Origin: JBOFEH01 sp051650265
GTDB lineage: Bacteria > Bacillota > Clostridia > Lachnospirales > Cellulosilyticaceae
Direction: 5' to 3'
NCBI GenBank assembly: GCA_051650265.1
Contig: JBOFIR010000254.1
Span: 1 to 9,553 of the forward strand
DNA length: 9,553 bases
Positions 1 through 6,169 of the stretch are shown here, piece by piece. The notes under the pieces were generated by a model. It ran no database searches. It worked only from the letters and a program-made list of their open reading frames with translations, and had not been told where the DNA came from. Both the position numbers and the translations under genes were made by a program. Numbering within the stretch: position 1 is the first letter of the stretch; every line of letters begins with the position of its first letter.

Positions 1-227
1 GTCTTGGTCTGATGAGAAATATCTGATAGCAATTCGTGAACCTTGGCCTGATCATCCTCAAGTTGTTTCTTTGTCGTACTATTTGCCGCAAGGTAATGGG
101 ACAGTTTGGTTTCAAGTGCCGACATCTTGGTCTCGTCAAAGCCATTTTCTATAGGCCTTCCCTCTATCGCATTGTCTATCATCTGATTGAGCCGCCCTAT
201 AATCTTATGCGTTCGTAATAACCCCAT
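1..227 (-). CDS. Sensor histidine kinase, soluble N-terminus (5' part only)
   Basis: This is the first 75 codons of a histidine kinase; the rest lies outside the window. It starts MGLLRTHKIIGRLNQMIDNA and reaches LLSDISHQTK, which matches the start of a HisKA dimerisation and phosphotransfer helix with His72 as the predicted phospho-acceptor. The ATG sits 2 nt after the stop of the upstream response regulator, and its GGGAGG ribosome binding site lies inside the last codons of that gene, so the two should be translationally coupled. No transmembrane segment precedes the phospho-acceptor. The kinase is therefore either cytoplasmic or recruited by a membrane partner, unlike the usual two-helix sensor kinase. 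The stretch at residues 30-70 is helical and charged and may act as a dimerising stalk. The signal cannot be inferred. The catalytic ATPase domain is not visible, so an intact gene is assumed, not shown. Confidence 0.85.
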   Translation of the reverse strand, partial: MGLLRTHKIIGRLNQMIDNAIEGRPIENGFDETKMSALETKLSHYLAANSTTKKQLEDDQAKVHELLSDISHQTK

Positions 228-229
228 CC

Positions 230-904
230 TTATACCTCCCATACATAGCCAACACCATATACCGTTTTGATATAGTGTGGTTGAGAAGGATTATCTTCTA
301 ACTTATCTCTCAGTCTTTTGATCGTGACTGATAGTGCATTCTCATCTACATATGCCGCGACATCTGTCCAAATGCGATCAATCAACTTACTCCGTGATAA
401 GGTGATTCCTTTATTTTCAACCAATAGGCGCAGAAGCCTCTGCTCTGTCTTGCTCAGGTCAATGGCGCTCTCGTGCTTCAAATAAGTCATCTGCTCGAAG
501 TCCAAGCATAATCCATCCTGTCTAAAACACTGATTCACTGTAGCATGACGTCTTCTAAGCTGTGTATTGACCCGCGCGCGAAGTACTGCCAGACTAAATG
601 GCTTGGTGATATAATCATCTGCCCCCATCTCTAGCCCTAGTACAATGTCTGTCTCCATATCATTTGCAGTCAGCAGTATCACAGGTAGTGACATCTTCTG
701 CTTAATCTCTCTTAATAAATCCAGTCCATTGCCATCGGGGAGATTGAGATCAAGGATGATAAGGTCAAACGACGCTTCTGATAACCTTATCCTTGCCGTA
801 GTCAGATCATAACACTGTGCGATCTGCATATCTGTATTCTGTAATGCAAGTGCAATCCCATGAGATAACGCCTGATCATCTTCAATAATTAGTAATTGAC
901 TCAA
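230..904 (-). CDS. OmpR/PhoB-family response regulator
   Basis: A 224-residue DNA-binding response regulator. The receiver domain (about 1-115) has the acidic pair Asp9/Asp10, phospho-acceptor Asp52 in LDLNLPDG, Thr79 and Lys101 in the ITKPF motif. The C-terminal winged helix (about 125-224) ends with the family-typical TVYGVGYVWEV. Once phosphorylated by its partner kinase it should bind tandem DNA repeats and control transcription. The start codon is TTG: no ATG occurs in frame nearby, and an AGGTGG ribosome binding site lies just upstream. The partner is the kinase that begins 2 nt downstream. The DUF1456 gene ends only 25 nt upstream, so all three probably share the promoter near 1481-1510. 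No target promoter for this regulator is obvious in the window; targets may lie beyond coordinate 1 with the rest of the locus. Confidence 0.95.
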   Translation of the reverse strand: MSQLLIIEDDQALSHGIALALQNTDMQIAQCYDLTTARIRLSEASFDLIILDLNLPDGNGLDLLREIKQKMSLPVILLTANDMETDIVLGLEMGADDYITKPFSLAVLRARVNTQLRRRHATVNQCFRQDGLCLDFEQMTYLKHESAIDLSKTEQRLLRLLVENKGITLSRSKLIDRIWTDVAAYVDENALSVTIKRLRDKLEDNPSQPHYIKTVYGVGYVWEV

Positions 905-929
905 AACCCACCTGCTTTCTTTTGTACTC

Positions 930-1442
930 TTATCCTCTATTTTTGAGTGCCAATCCCTTCAAGAAGTTTCTAGCATATCTATCACCACATACCTTGTAGT
1001 TCTTATGCCCCTCTTTTCTAAGTACTGCACTGAGTTCTCCTTTAGTGATCACAATGCCTGCCTGTGCTAAGATAGCGAGTACATCTTCACTCGTTAGCTC
1101 TAATGCTATCTTTAATTTTTTGAGTAAGATATTATTCATATTCTTACTATTTGGTGTGCTTAATAATGGTGTTTCAGTTTGCCCTGGCTTTGGCTCTTGT
1201 TGCCCTCTCTTAAAGATAATCAGGCCATTTAAAAATAACTCGAGTGTACGGTTATCACAAGGCATATTCTTTTCTACCTGGGAATCAAGTCTGAATCCCT
1301 CAATGTCTACAGATTTGATCAGAAGTTTTCTCACTTGCTCCTCAGTAAGCTCCATCCCACCTAGTTTAAATACCTCTACCATCTGCGCATCTTTTATATC
1401 TAGTGCATATCTCAATCTAATCAATAGATCATTATTGTCCAT
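930..1442 (-). CDS. DUF1456 (YehS-like) protein
   Basis: A 170-residue protein made of two related halves, about residues 1-75 and 101-170. Each half begins with a similar pattern (NNDLLIRLRYALDI; MNNILLKKLKIALEL) and ends with FLNGLIIFKRG or FLKGLALKNRG. This duplication is the hallmark of DUF1456, the family of Escherichia coli YehS, whose biochemical role is not established. A proline- and threonine-rich linker joins the halves. It should be cytosolic, as there is no signal peptide or membrane segment. I chose the ATG at 1442 because GGAGG lies 8 nt before it; an in-frame TTG at 1457 would place that ribosome binding site inside the gene. It is the first gene after a promoter at 1481-1510 and is followed within 25 nt by the response regulator, suggesting cotranscription. 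A functional link to that system is only inferred. Confidence 0.85.
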   Translation of the reverse strand: MDNNDLLIRLRYALDIKDAQMVEVFKLGGMELTEEQVRKLLIKSVDIEGFRLDSQVEKNMPCDNRTLELFLNGLIIFKRGQQEPKPGQTETPLLSTPNSKNMNNILLKKLKIALELTSEDVLAILAQAGIVITKGELSAVLRKEGHKNYKVCGDRYARNFLKGLALKNRG

Positions 1443-1480
1443 TTGTAAAACCTCCAAGTTTTTTATTCAAGTCTTTTGTT

Positions 1481-1510
1481 ATTATACCATAGATCCTTTA
1501 TTCTCATGAA
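1481..1510 (-). promoter_or_regulatory. Predicted promoter of the DUF1456-regulator-kinase operon
   Basis: Reading the minus strand, a perfect TATAAT (1486-1481) is preceded by TGG, giving an extended -10 element. A weak -35 hexamer, TTCATG (1510-1505), lies 18 nt upstream. Transcription would start about 30 nt before the DUF1456 ribosome binding site. The extended -10 makes up for the poor -35. No terminator hairpin separates this site from the HAAS gene upstream, so read-through from the PadR operon is also possible. Confidence 0.6.
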
Positions 1511-1526
1511 TCTAGGTTCGTTTCTA

Positions 1527-2519
1527 CTAGCTATAGTGGCTCTTGTACACTGCACAGAACCCACCAAATAAAATACCTACAATCGGGAATACGATCCAGC
1601 AAATACCCCATAACCCAAATACCAAACCTGCTATTAAGAAAATACAGGTTGCCACAGGCCACACAATACTTGCCACCACACCAATCATTTTATTTTGTTG
1701 TTTTTCCGCTGGGCTAAATTCCTCTAACTTCAAAAGTTTTTTGTAGCTCTCGGTAACCGCACTTGTACGAATCAAAAAGTTGGTTGCTACAGCGATAAGA
1801 AGTAGTAACATGCATACCCCAAAGGTAGATCCCATGTCTCCCCACAGAGAACCAATGATCACCATCAAAGGTGAAAGTACACACAATGTCACACCTATGA
1901 TCGTATTGCGTTGGCCATGTGACCTCGATTCCTTATACTTCTGATTGAGTACTGTCTTAGTCGCTGCATCTAACTCAAACGCACCTGTTTCAATGAATCC
2001 ATAAGGCGCCAACTTGCTCCCTGAAAAGACAAACAATGCGACTGCAGGCGCAAGACATAAAAAGAAAATAACTACTGGAAAAACACCTGTCACATCACTT
2101 GAAGCTGTTTGCAAAATCAACTGGTTTTCAATAAGTGTAGACAGTCCAACCAGTAGTAATACACCTATAAGAATGAGTGTTACCCCTCCCCCAATTAAAC
2201 GAGACATCTTCTCTTTTAAGTCAATAAATTGATTTGCCTCTTCTAAACTGATACTTGGCCCATCCACTGTAATAGCATGGCTTATCTCATCTTTATTGTG
2301 ATGATCAAGCGCAAGATCCATCTCCTGTACTAATTCATCAATGTTTCCAAACTCAGAAATCACAATCCCGATTGCTTCATTTTCTGTCTTTCCATTGGCT
2401 TTTAATTCCTCATATTTATCCAGCATATTATTTAAAAGTTCACTCTTTAATTCTAAAACTGCAGCTGTTTCAGGTAACGCACTAAATACATTGTTTAAAT
2501 AACTTTTAATAGTCTCCAT
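1527..2519 (-). CDS. HAAS-domain multi-pass membrane protein, PadR partner
   Basis: A membrane protein of about 330 residues. The first 75 or so residues form a HAAS-type (permease prefix) domain: YLNNVFSALPET, then a helix with ELKSELLNNMLDKYEEL and the AIGIVISEFGN motif. Hydrophobic segments follow at about residues 109-132, 145-170, 203-224, 232-255, 277-302 and 302-326, so six membrane helices are likely. HAAS proteins are typically encoded next to a PadR regulator, and here the gene overlaps the end of padR, which implies translational coupling. The family is thought to sense or signal at the membrane; the substrate is unknown. The start is uncertain. The ATG at 2519 gives the family-like METIKSYL with AAGGAG 10 nt upstream. 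The ATG at 2525 lies 4 nt from that site, and a TTG at 2528 is also in frame. Expression should be de-repressed along with padR. Confidence 0.85.
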   Translation of the reverse strand: METIKSYLNNVFSALPETAAVLELKSELLNNMLDKYEELKANGKTENEAIGIVISEFGNIDELVQEMDLALDHHNKDEISHAITVDGPSISLEEANQFIDLKEKMSRLIGGGVTLILIGVLLLVGLSTLIENQLILQTASSDVTGVFPVVIFFLCLAPAVALFVFSGSKLAPYGFIETGAFELDAATKTVLNQKYKESRSHGQRNTIIGVTLCVLSPLMVIIGSLWGDMGSTFGVCMLLLLIAVATNFLIRTSAVTESYKKLLKLEEFSPAEKQQNKMIGVVASIVWPVATCIFLIAGLVFGLWGICWIVFPIVGILFGGFCAVYKSHYS

Positions 2520-2850
2520 CCCCATCAAACTCCTTTACAAACCTATTAATAACATTTTTTGTAAGCGCCCACTCTCTACATTTTTCTTTGTAGTAGGCAT
2601 GCCCCTCTTTTGTAATCCGAAAATACGTCCGTCTTTTGCCCAAGCTCTCATCCCCTGGATAAGAAGCAATATAGCCATTTTTCTCTAGCCGGCTAAAAGC
2701 AGAATAAAGCGTTGTTTCTTTCATAATATACTGCTCATCCGTCAATGTACGAATATCCTTTGAGATCTCATAACCATACGAGTCTTTTTCTAATAAAAGA
2801 AACAAAATGATGGTGTCGTTATACCCACGAATCACATCGCTACTAATCAT
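2506..2850 (-). CDS. PadR-family transcriptional regulator
   Basis: A 114-residue PadR repressor. The winged-helix domain occupies about residues 8-90, with the family signatures LLLEKDSYGYEISKDI (helix 1 to 2), KETTLYSAFSRLEKNGYI (recognition helix) and the wing GKRRTYFRITKEG. The C-terminus (about 85-114) is short, as in the small PadR-s1 subgroup, and would form the dimerisation helix. The start is secure: GAGGAGG lies 8 nt before the ATG. The next gene, a HAAS membrane protein, begins inside the last codons of this one, the usual arrangement for PadR with its membrane partner. Perfect and near-perfect copies of TGTCGTAGTA surround the promoter at 2895-2933, so negative autoregulation is very likely. 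The inducer is unknown; in this family it is often a drug-like or envelope-active compound. Confidence 0.95.
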   Translation of the reverse strand: MISSDVIRGYNDTIILFLLLEKDSYGYEISKDIRTLTDEQYIMKETTLYSAFSRLEKNGYIASYPGDESLGKRRTYFRITKEGHAYYKEKCREWALTKNVINRFVKEFDGDGDY

Positions 2851-2871
2851 CTCTGCATCCTCCTCACGTTC

Positions 2872-2933
2872 TACTACGATAGATGTAGTACTTCTGTCGT
2901 AGTAATTCTAGCATAACTACTACGACAAGTAAA
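2872..2933 (-). promoter_or_regulatory. padR promoter with palindromic operator sites
   Basis: On the minus strand, TTTACT (2933-2928) and TAGAAT (2910-2905), with a TGC extension before the -10, are separated by exactly 17 nt and form a good promoter. The -10 lies inside a perfect inverted repeat: TGTCGTAGTA (2895-2904), a 13-nt spacer, then TACTACGACA (2918-2927), the outer arm abutting the -35. A second inverted repeat, TACTAC-N7-GTAGTA (2872-2890), falls in the predicted untranslated leader. A dimer bound at the first site would block RNA polymerase directly. PadR is the obvious candidate, although the spacing differs from the ATGT-N8-ACAT pattern common in the family. Confidence 0.75.
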
Positions 2934-2972
2934 GTAGTTTCACTTTAATATAAAATAATTTTCCGACAATAC

Positions 2973-3000
2973 AAAAAAGACCTCGTATTTACTCGAGGTC
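2973..3000 (-). terminator. Intrinsic terminator of the secreted-protein gene
   Basis: On the minus strand GACCTCG (3000-2994), an 8-nt loop and CGAGGTC (2985-2979) form a perfect 7-bp stem, followed directly by six T residues (2978-2973). It lies 20 nt after the stop of the secreted-protein gene and closes that transcript before the padR promoter. Confidence 0.9.
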
Positions 3001-3020
3001 CTTTATGATTTTATCTTTAT

Positions 3021-3785
3021 TTATTTAATAATTGGAATTCTAACAGTGATTGGTACTGGTGAATTGGTTGCATTTCCTTCAATTTTGAACTCAAAATGTG
3101 TTCTCCAAGACTCTACACCATTTGGCGCTTGTACTCTGAGCTTCACTTTGTTTGGCTGAAGTGCATTGCAGTATGCTACAGGATATAACCCTCTAATACC
3201 ACAGCTATTCATCATACTTTGACGAATATAGTTGCCAAAACAAGTTGTATTGAACTTGGCACCTGTCATCTCCATCTCTAAGTCAAAGCCTTGTGTTAGT
3301 TGTTGTCTTGTCACACCTTGATCTACATTTGTTTTGATTTTTGGTGCCCCAACTTGTCCTAAGTCATTCAGAACTTTGATCACGATTTGTCTATCTTGAC
3401 CATCTGTAAACATTGAACCATTAATGTTTATTACCCAATCTCCTACATATTCAACGCCAGGATTTGACCAGTTTACATTAATTGAGAAACTATCTTTTGT
3501 ATAAGATGTTCCCTCTGAGATGCAGATATCGTAGTTTTGAGTAAGATTATCACTAAATTTATAAGGGTCACTTGTTGTTAACTTTACACCCTGTAAATCA
3601 AAATTGATATTGACTGCGCCATCTCCAGCAACTAATGCAGAATAAGTTACCATTGTTTTGCTAGGAATAACTGTTCCTATACTTTGCTGCACACTTGTTG
3701 GTGCTGCCATAACTGGAACAACAGTCCCTCCCATACTCACAATACATAATCCTAATGCCATCACTTTCTTTGTCATCTTCTTCAT
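3021..3785 (-). CDS. Secreted protein of unknown function under a c-di-GMP riboswitch
   Basis: A 254-residue protein I do not recognise. It begins with a clear Sec signal peptide: MKKMTKK, a hydrophobic core at about 8-24, and the cleavage motif VMA followed by AP, giving predicted cleavage after Ala27. The mature part is rich in alternating hydrophobic and polar residues (VNINFDLQGV, FSINVNWSN, DWVININGSMF, ITVRIPIIK), suggesting beta strands. Four cysteines cluster in it, three of them within about 30 residues, so disulfides are possible. There is no lipobox, LPXTG motif, membrane anchor or known surface repeat, so release or non-covalent wall attachment is expected. The start is supported by GGGAGG 7 nt before the ATG. 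It is a single-gene transcript with its own promoter, a GEMM-I riboswitch leader and a terminator. Control by cyclic di-GMP suggests a role in surface attachment, motility change or matrix, but that is inference. Confidence 0.85.
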   Translation of the reverse strand: MKKMTKKVMALGLCIVSMGGTVVPVMAAPTSVQQSIGTVIPSKTMVTYSALVAGDGAVNINFDLQGVKLTTSDPYKFSDNLTQNYDICISEGTSYTKDSFSINVNWSNPGVEYVGDWVININGSMFTDGQDRQIVIKVLNDLGQVGAPKIKTNVDQGVTRQQLTQGFDLEMEMTGAKFNTTCFGNYIRQSMMNSCGIRGLYPVAYCNALQPNKVKLRVQAPNGVESWRTHFEFKIEGNATNSPVPITVRIPIIK

Positions 3786-3792
3786 TTGTATT

Positions 3793-3838
3793 CCTCCCTA
3801 TTATATAAGTGTGTTATAAAATAGATAGGACGCAAAAA
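3793..3838 (-). promoter_or_regulatory. Probable riboswitch expression platform with ribosome binding site
   Basis: Between aptamer and start codon lie two notable elements. The first is TTTTTGCGTC (3838-3829), whose last 8 bases are complementary to the conserved GACGCAAA of the aptamer (3920-3913). The second is an AT-rich hairpin (3824-3798), CTATTTTATA-ACACACT-TATATAATAG, with one mismatch, whose base overlaps the first G of the GGGAGG ribosome binding site (3798-3793). I see no convincing GC-rich stem with a U tract here, so control of translation looks more likely than termination. Whether the ligand turns expression on or off cannot be decided by eye. Confidence 0.5.
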
Positions 3839-3869
3839 TCCGCTTACATCGTAAAAGTCTATTCAACTT

Positions 3870-3945
3870 CTAGCAACTGGCTGGTATAGCTCTACGCCTT
3901 AACCCCTATAGCTTTGCGTCACAAGATTTCCCTTGCTTTGCCTAT
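3870..3945 (-). promoter_or_regulatory. Cyclic di-GMP-I riboswitch aptamer (GEMM-I)
   Basis: The minus strand matches the GEMM-I consensus in order. It has GGCAAAGC; a short stem CAAGG-GAAA-TCTTG capped by the conserved GAAA tetraloop; the signature GACGCAAAGC; a second stem formed by TATAG and CTATA that encloses the tetraloop-receptor-like GGGTTAAGG; and the closing CCAGCCAGTTGCTAG, which corresponds to the conserved 3' segment AGCcgGGTTaCC. This class binds cyclic di-GMP and controls the downstream gene. The aptamer starts about 15 nt after the predicted transcription start and lies 85 nt before the secreted-protein start codon. Identification rests on the consensus seen by eye, not a covariance search. 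Confidence 0.9.
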
Positions 3946-3966
3946 TTATTTCATTTGTTCATATTG

Positions 3967-3995
3967 ATTTTACAAATTCTTCATACTTTTTTCAA
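3967..3995 (-). promoter_or_regulatory. Promoter of the riboswitch and secreted-protein transcript
   Basis: On the minus strand TTGAAA (3995-3990) and TAAAAT (3972-3967) are separated by exactly 17 nt, an excellent vegetative sigma-factor promoter. The predicted start, near 3960, lies just upstream of the GEMM-I aptamer. The strong promoter suggests that the riboswitch, not initiation, is the main control point. Confidence 0.75.
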
Positions 3996-4015
3996 TAACC
4001 CTCATGTCCCTTTTG

Positions 4016-4035
4016 AATAGGACTATTGTCCTATT
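4016..4035. repeat. Perfect palindrome upstream of the riboswitch promoter
   Basis: AATAGGAC-TATT-GTCCTATT is an 8-bp perfect inverted repeat with a 4-nt centre. Its centre lies about 65 bp upstream of the predicted start of the riboswitch transcript, where activators often bind. It also lies downstream of the histidine kinase gene, but on the minus strand the stem is followed by CAAAAGGG and not by T residues, so it would be a poor intrinsic terminator for that operon. On the plus strand the tail is T-rich, yet no plus-strand gene precedes it. The rest of 4036-4132 is AT-rich with nothing I can support. Confidence 0.5.
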
Positions 4036-4132
4036 TTTCTGTATTTTAATTATATATATCATTTAAAAGTTGTCCATTAATTTAAATTTATTCTATCAAA
4101 TTTTTGCTACAGCCTTAATTTACCCTAGCGAT

Positions 4133-5500
4133 CTATTCACAATCCTTTACTGGAAGAGTGATCGTAATCAATGCACCTTTGCTATCTTCTTTATTTTCAT
4201 AAACTACTGTTCCTCGGTGTCCTTGAACCACTTGCTTTGTTATATATAACCCCAAACCATAATGTGATCCTGTCCGTGCAGTATTCTGAGTGAAGAATTG
4301 GTTGCAAGCATATTTGAGTGCCTCCTCTGTGAAGCCAGGGCCAAAATCTTCTACCTGAATCATCAACGTATTTCCTTTTGCTATGACTTGTAGTTTAATC
4401 CGCTCCTGGGTATGCTCGATTGCATTCACAACGACATTCATCACTGCACGCAAAACACTTTGCTGATCTATCCCAATCAGATATTGCGAATGGATGTCCA
4501 CTTCTTCGGTGAGTGCCACTTGATAACTTTTGCAAAGTCCCTGCACCTGTCTAGTAAGTGCTCTTGCAAAGTCTTCTAGTTTGACCTTTTCTTTCTTCAT
4601 CGCCAATTGCTCATCATCTTTGGTTGCTTCAATTAATAAAGTAATATACTGCGCGATTTGATTACTGCTTTTCTCTATGCTTTCTACACTCTCTTTCATC
4701 TCAGGCGATAGCTCTTCTTCTATTAATAGCTCTGCATTTCCTTTAATAATCGTAAGTGGCGTCTTGAGATCATGCGCCAATGTTGCAATATGCAACTTTC
4801 TTCTTTCTTCCGTTTCCCACTCTTTTTTGAGCGATTGTGCCAAAGCACCTTTCATATCCTCAATCGCATGAACCACTTCATTGAACTCTTGTATGTGCGA
4901 AACACTTAATTCAAATGCAAGATTCTTTTCCTTGATTTGCTGCGTAGCCTCCACAACAGGTAATAATTCTTTCTTTAACCGCTTTGCGAATAACCAAGCG
5001 ATGAGGATCACAAGTAGGAGAAATAATAGAAAGAAACTCATAATCAAGGTCAGTTCCAACTTAGGAAACAGCTTATCGAGTACAGGTGATGCGAACCTTG
5101 CACCTATCTCATATTGAATCACACAAAAGCCATTTTCACGTTCTATCATCAAAAAGTTAGGATGGTACCTATTTGATTGTCTCAAAAAAAGCGCCGCATC
5201 CTCTACTGTTTGTGCATCAAACTCTCCTGTTACATACTGATAATCCTTATTAAATAAGCCCACTTTACAGGTAGATGGAATGAGCTGCCGATCTAATGGT
5301 TCACTCACGCTAATGGCCGCTTTATTTTGCTTGACCATGTGCTCTACATAGTTAGCAGGTAAAATCACACCACTTTCAGTTGCCATGCTAAAAAAGAAGA
5401 TATAAATCCCTAAGAATATGCCGCTCCACACTAACAAATTAAAAAGATACCCTATGAACAAACCCGATAACTTGACCTGATATTGTTTTCTTAATCCCAT
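4133..5500 (-). CDS. Membrane sensor histidine kinase of the LanFEG operon
   Basis: A 455-residue kinase. Using the ATG at 5500, a first membrane helix lies at about 13-38, a small extracytoplasmic sensor domain at about 39-147 and a second helix at 148-172, then a HAMP-like linker. The HisKA motif LAHDLKTPLTIIKGN carries phospho-acceptor His243. The HATPase domain shows the N box (VVVNAIEH, Asn359), the G1 box DFGPGF and the G2 box GSHYGLGLYI. It should sense an extracellular peptide and phosphorylate the regulator encoded just upstream. The domain plan resembles kinases of antimicrobial-peptide systems such as CprK, NisK and SpaK. I prefer the ATG at 5500, which overlaps the regulator stop by 10 nt and gives MGLRKQYQVKL before the helix; in-frame ATGs at 5518 and 5536 lie deeper in the regulator gene and have no better ribosome binding site. 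Confidence 0.93.
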   Translation of the reverse strand: MGLRKQYQVKLSGLFIGYLFNLLVWSGIFLGIYIFFFSMATESGVILPANYVEHMVKQNKAAISVSEPLDRQLIPSTCKVGLFNKDYQYVTGEFDAQTVEDAALFLRQSNRYHPNFLMIERENGFCVIQYEIGARFASPVLDKLFPKLELTLIMSFFLLFLLLVILIAWLFAKRLKKELLPVVEATQQIKEKNLAFELSVSHIQEFNEVVHAIEDMKGALAQSLKKEWETEERRKLHIATLAHDLKTPLTIIKGNAELLIEEELSPEMKESVESIEKSSNQIAQYITLLIEATKDDEQLAMKKEKVKLEDFARALTRQVQGLCKSYQVALTEEVDIHSQYLIGIDQQSVLRAVMNVVVNAIEHTQERIKLQVIAKGNTLMIQVEDFGPGFTEEALKYACNQFFTQNTARTGSHYGLGLYITKQVVQGHRGTVVYENKEDSKGALITITLPVKDCE

Positions 5501-6150
5501 TTGTACCCAATCCCCCATACCGTTTTGATAGGACATTCACTGTATTTTCCTATTTTCGCTCTGATATTTTTGATATGCTCACGGATTGCACTACTATTGC
5601 TCTCACAATCTAGCCCTAATACATTTTCTAAGATCCGTTCGATTGAAAACACTTGTCCTTTATTCCTTACCAAAAACTCACAGATTTCATATTCGCTTTT
5701 TGTAAGGGATATGCTTTGCTCTTGAATAGAGAGTTGCTTTTCTGAAAGGTCAAAGCAAAAATTTTGATACAAGATCCTCTGATGATACTCCCTGTGGTCA
5801 CGCCTGATGTGCGCCTTTACTCTCGCTCTTAACTCTGCTAAAGTAAATGGCTTTTTGATATAGTCATCACCACCTACAGCAAACCCCTCTATCAAGTCCT
5901 TTTCCATCGTCTTGGCTGTAATAAATAAGATGGGGCAGTCCACTTTTTTGCGAAACGCTTTGCAAAAAGCAAAGCCATCGATCCCTGGCATCATCACATC
6001 CAACAAGACCAATTGATACAACTTGAGCTGCTGTATGTCTATGTCCACTACATTATGTCTGACACTCACTTCATACCCATCCTTGGTAAGTGCTCTTTCT
6101 ATCAGCCTACAAATCTCTACATCATCATCAATAACGAGTATCTTGTGCAT
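5491..6150 (-). CDS. OmpR-family response regulator of the LanFEG operon
   Basis: A 219-residue response regulator. The receiver domain has the acidic cluster Asp8-Asp10, phospho-acceptor Asp51 in LLDVMMPGIDG, Thr78 and Lys100 in IKKPF. The C-terminal winged helix ends TVWGIGYKWD. It follows the permease gene by 19 nt, with GAGGAG in the gap, and overlaps the kinase gene at its end, so it belongs to the same transcript. In comparable systems the regulator activates the transporter operon when the kinase detects a lantibiotic or other cationic peptide. The three tandem 11-bp repeats at 8397-8429, upstream of the first operon gene, have the spacing expected for tandem OmpR-type binding, so positive autoregulation is likely. 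Confidence 0.95.
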   Translation of the reverse strand: MHKILVIDDDVEICRLIERALTKDGYEVSVRHNVVDIDIQQLKLYQLVLLDVMMPGIDGFAFCKAFRKKVDCPILFITAKTMEKDLIEGFAVGGDDYIKKPFTLAELRARVKAHIRRDHREYHQRILYQNFCFDLSEKQLSIQEQSISLTKSEYEICEFLVRNKGQVFSIERILENVLGLDCESNSSAIREHIKNIRAKIGKYSECPIKTVWGIGYKWD

Positions 6151-6169
6151 ATCCCTTCACTCCTCTATA

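Noticed and set aside
36..218. Plus-strand open frame of 60 codons at the left edge
   Set aside because: The minus strand there encodes a recognisable histidine kinase start coupled to its regulator.
1045..1509. Plus-strand open frame of 154 codons
   Set aside because: It lies opposite the DUF1456 gene, is rich in serine, cysteine and isoleucine as antisense frames are, and has no ribosome binding site.
4016..4035. Intrinsic terminator for the kinase operon
   Set aside because: On the strand that matters the stem is followed by CAAAAGGG and not by T residues, so I list it only as a palindrome.
4004..4066. Plus-strand 20-residue hydrophobic peptide (starts MSLLNRTIVLFF), like a type I toxin
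   Set aside because: No ribosome binding site precedes the ATG, no promoter or antisense RNA is evident, and part of it is the palindrome at 4016-4035.
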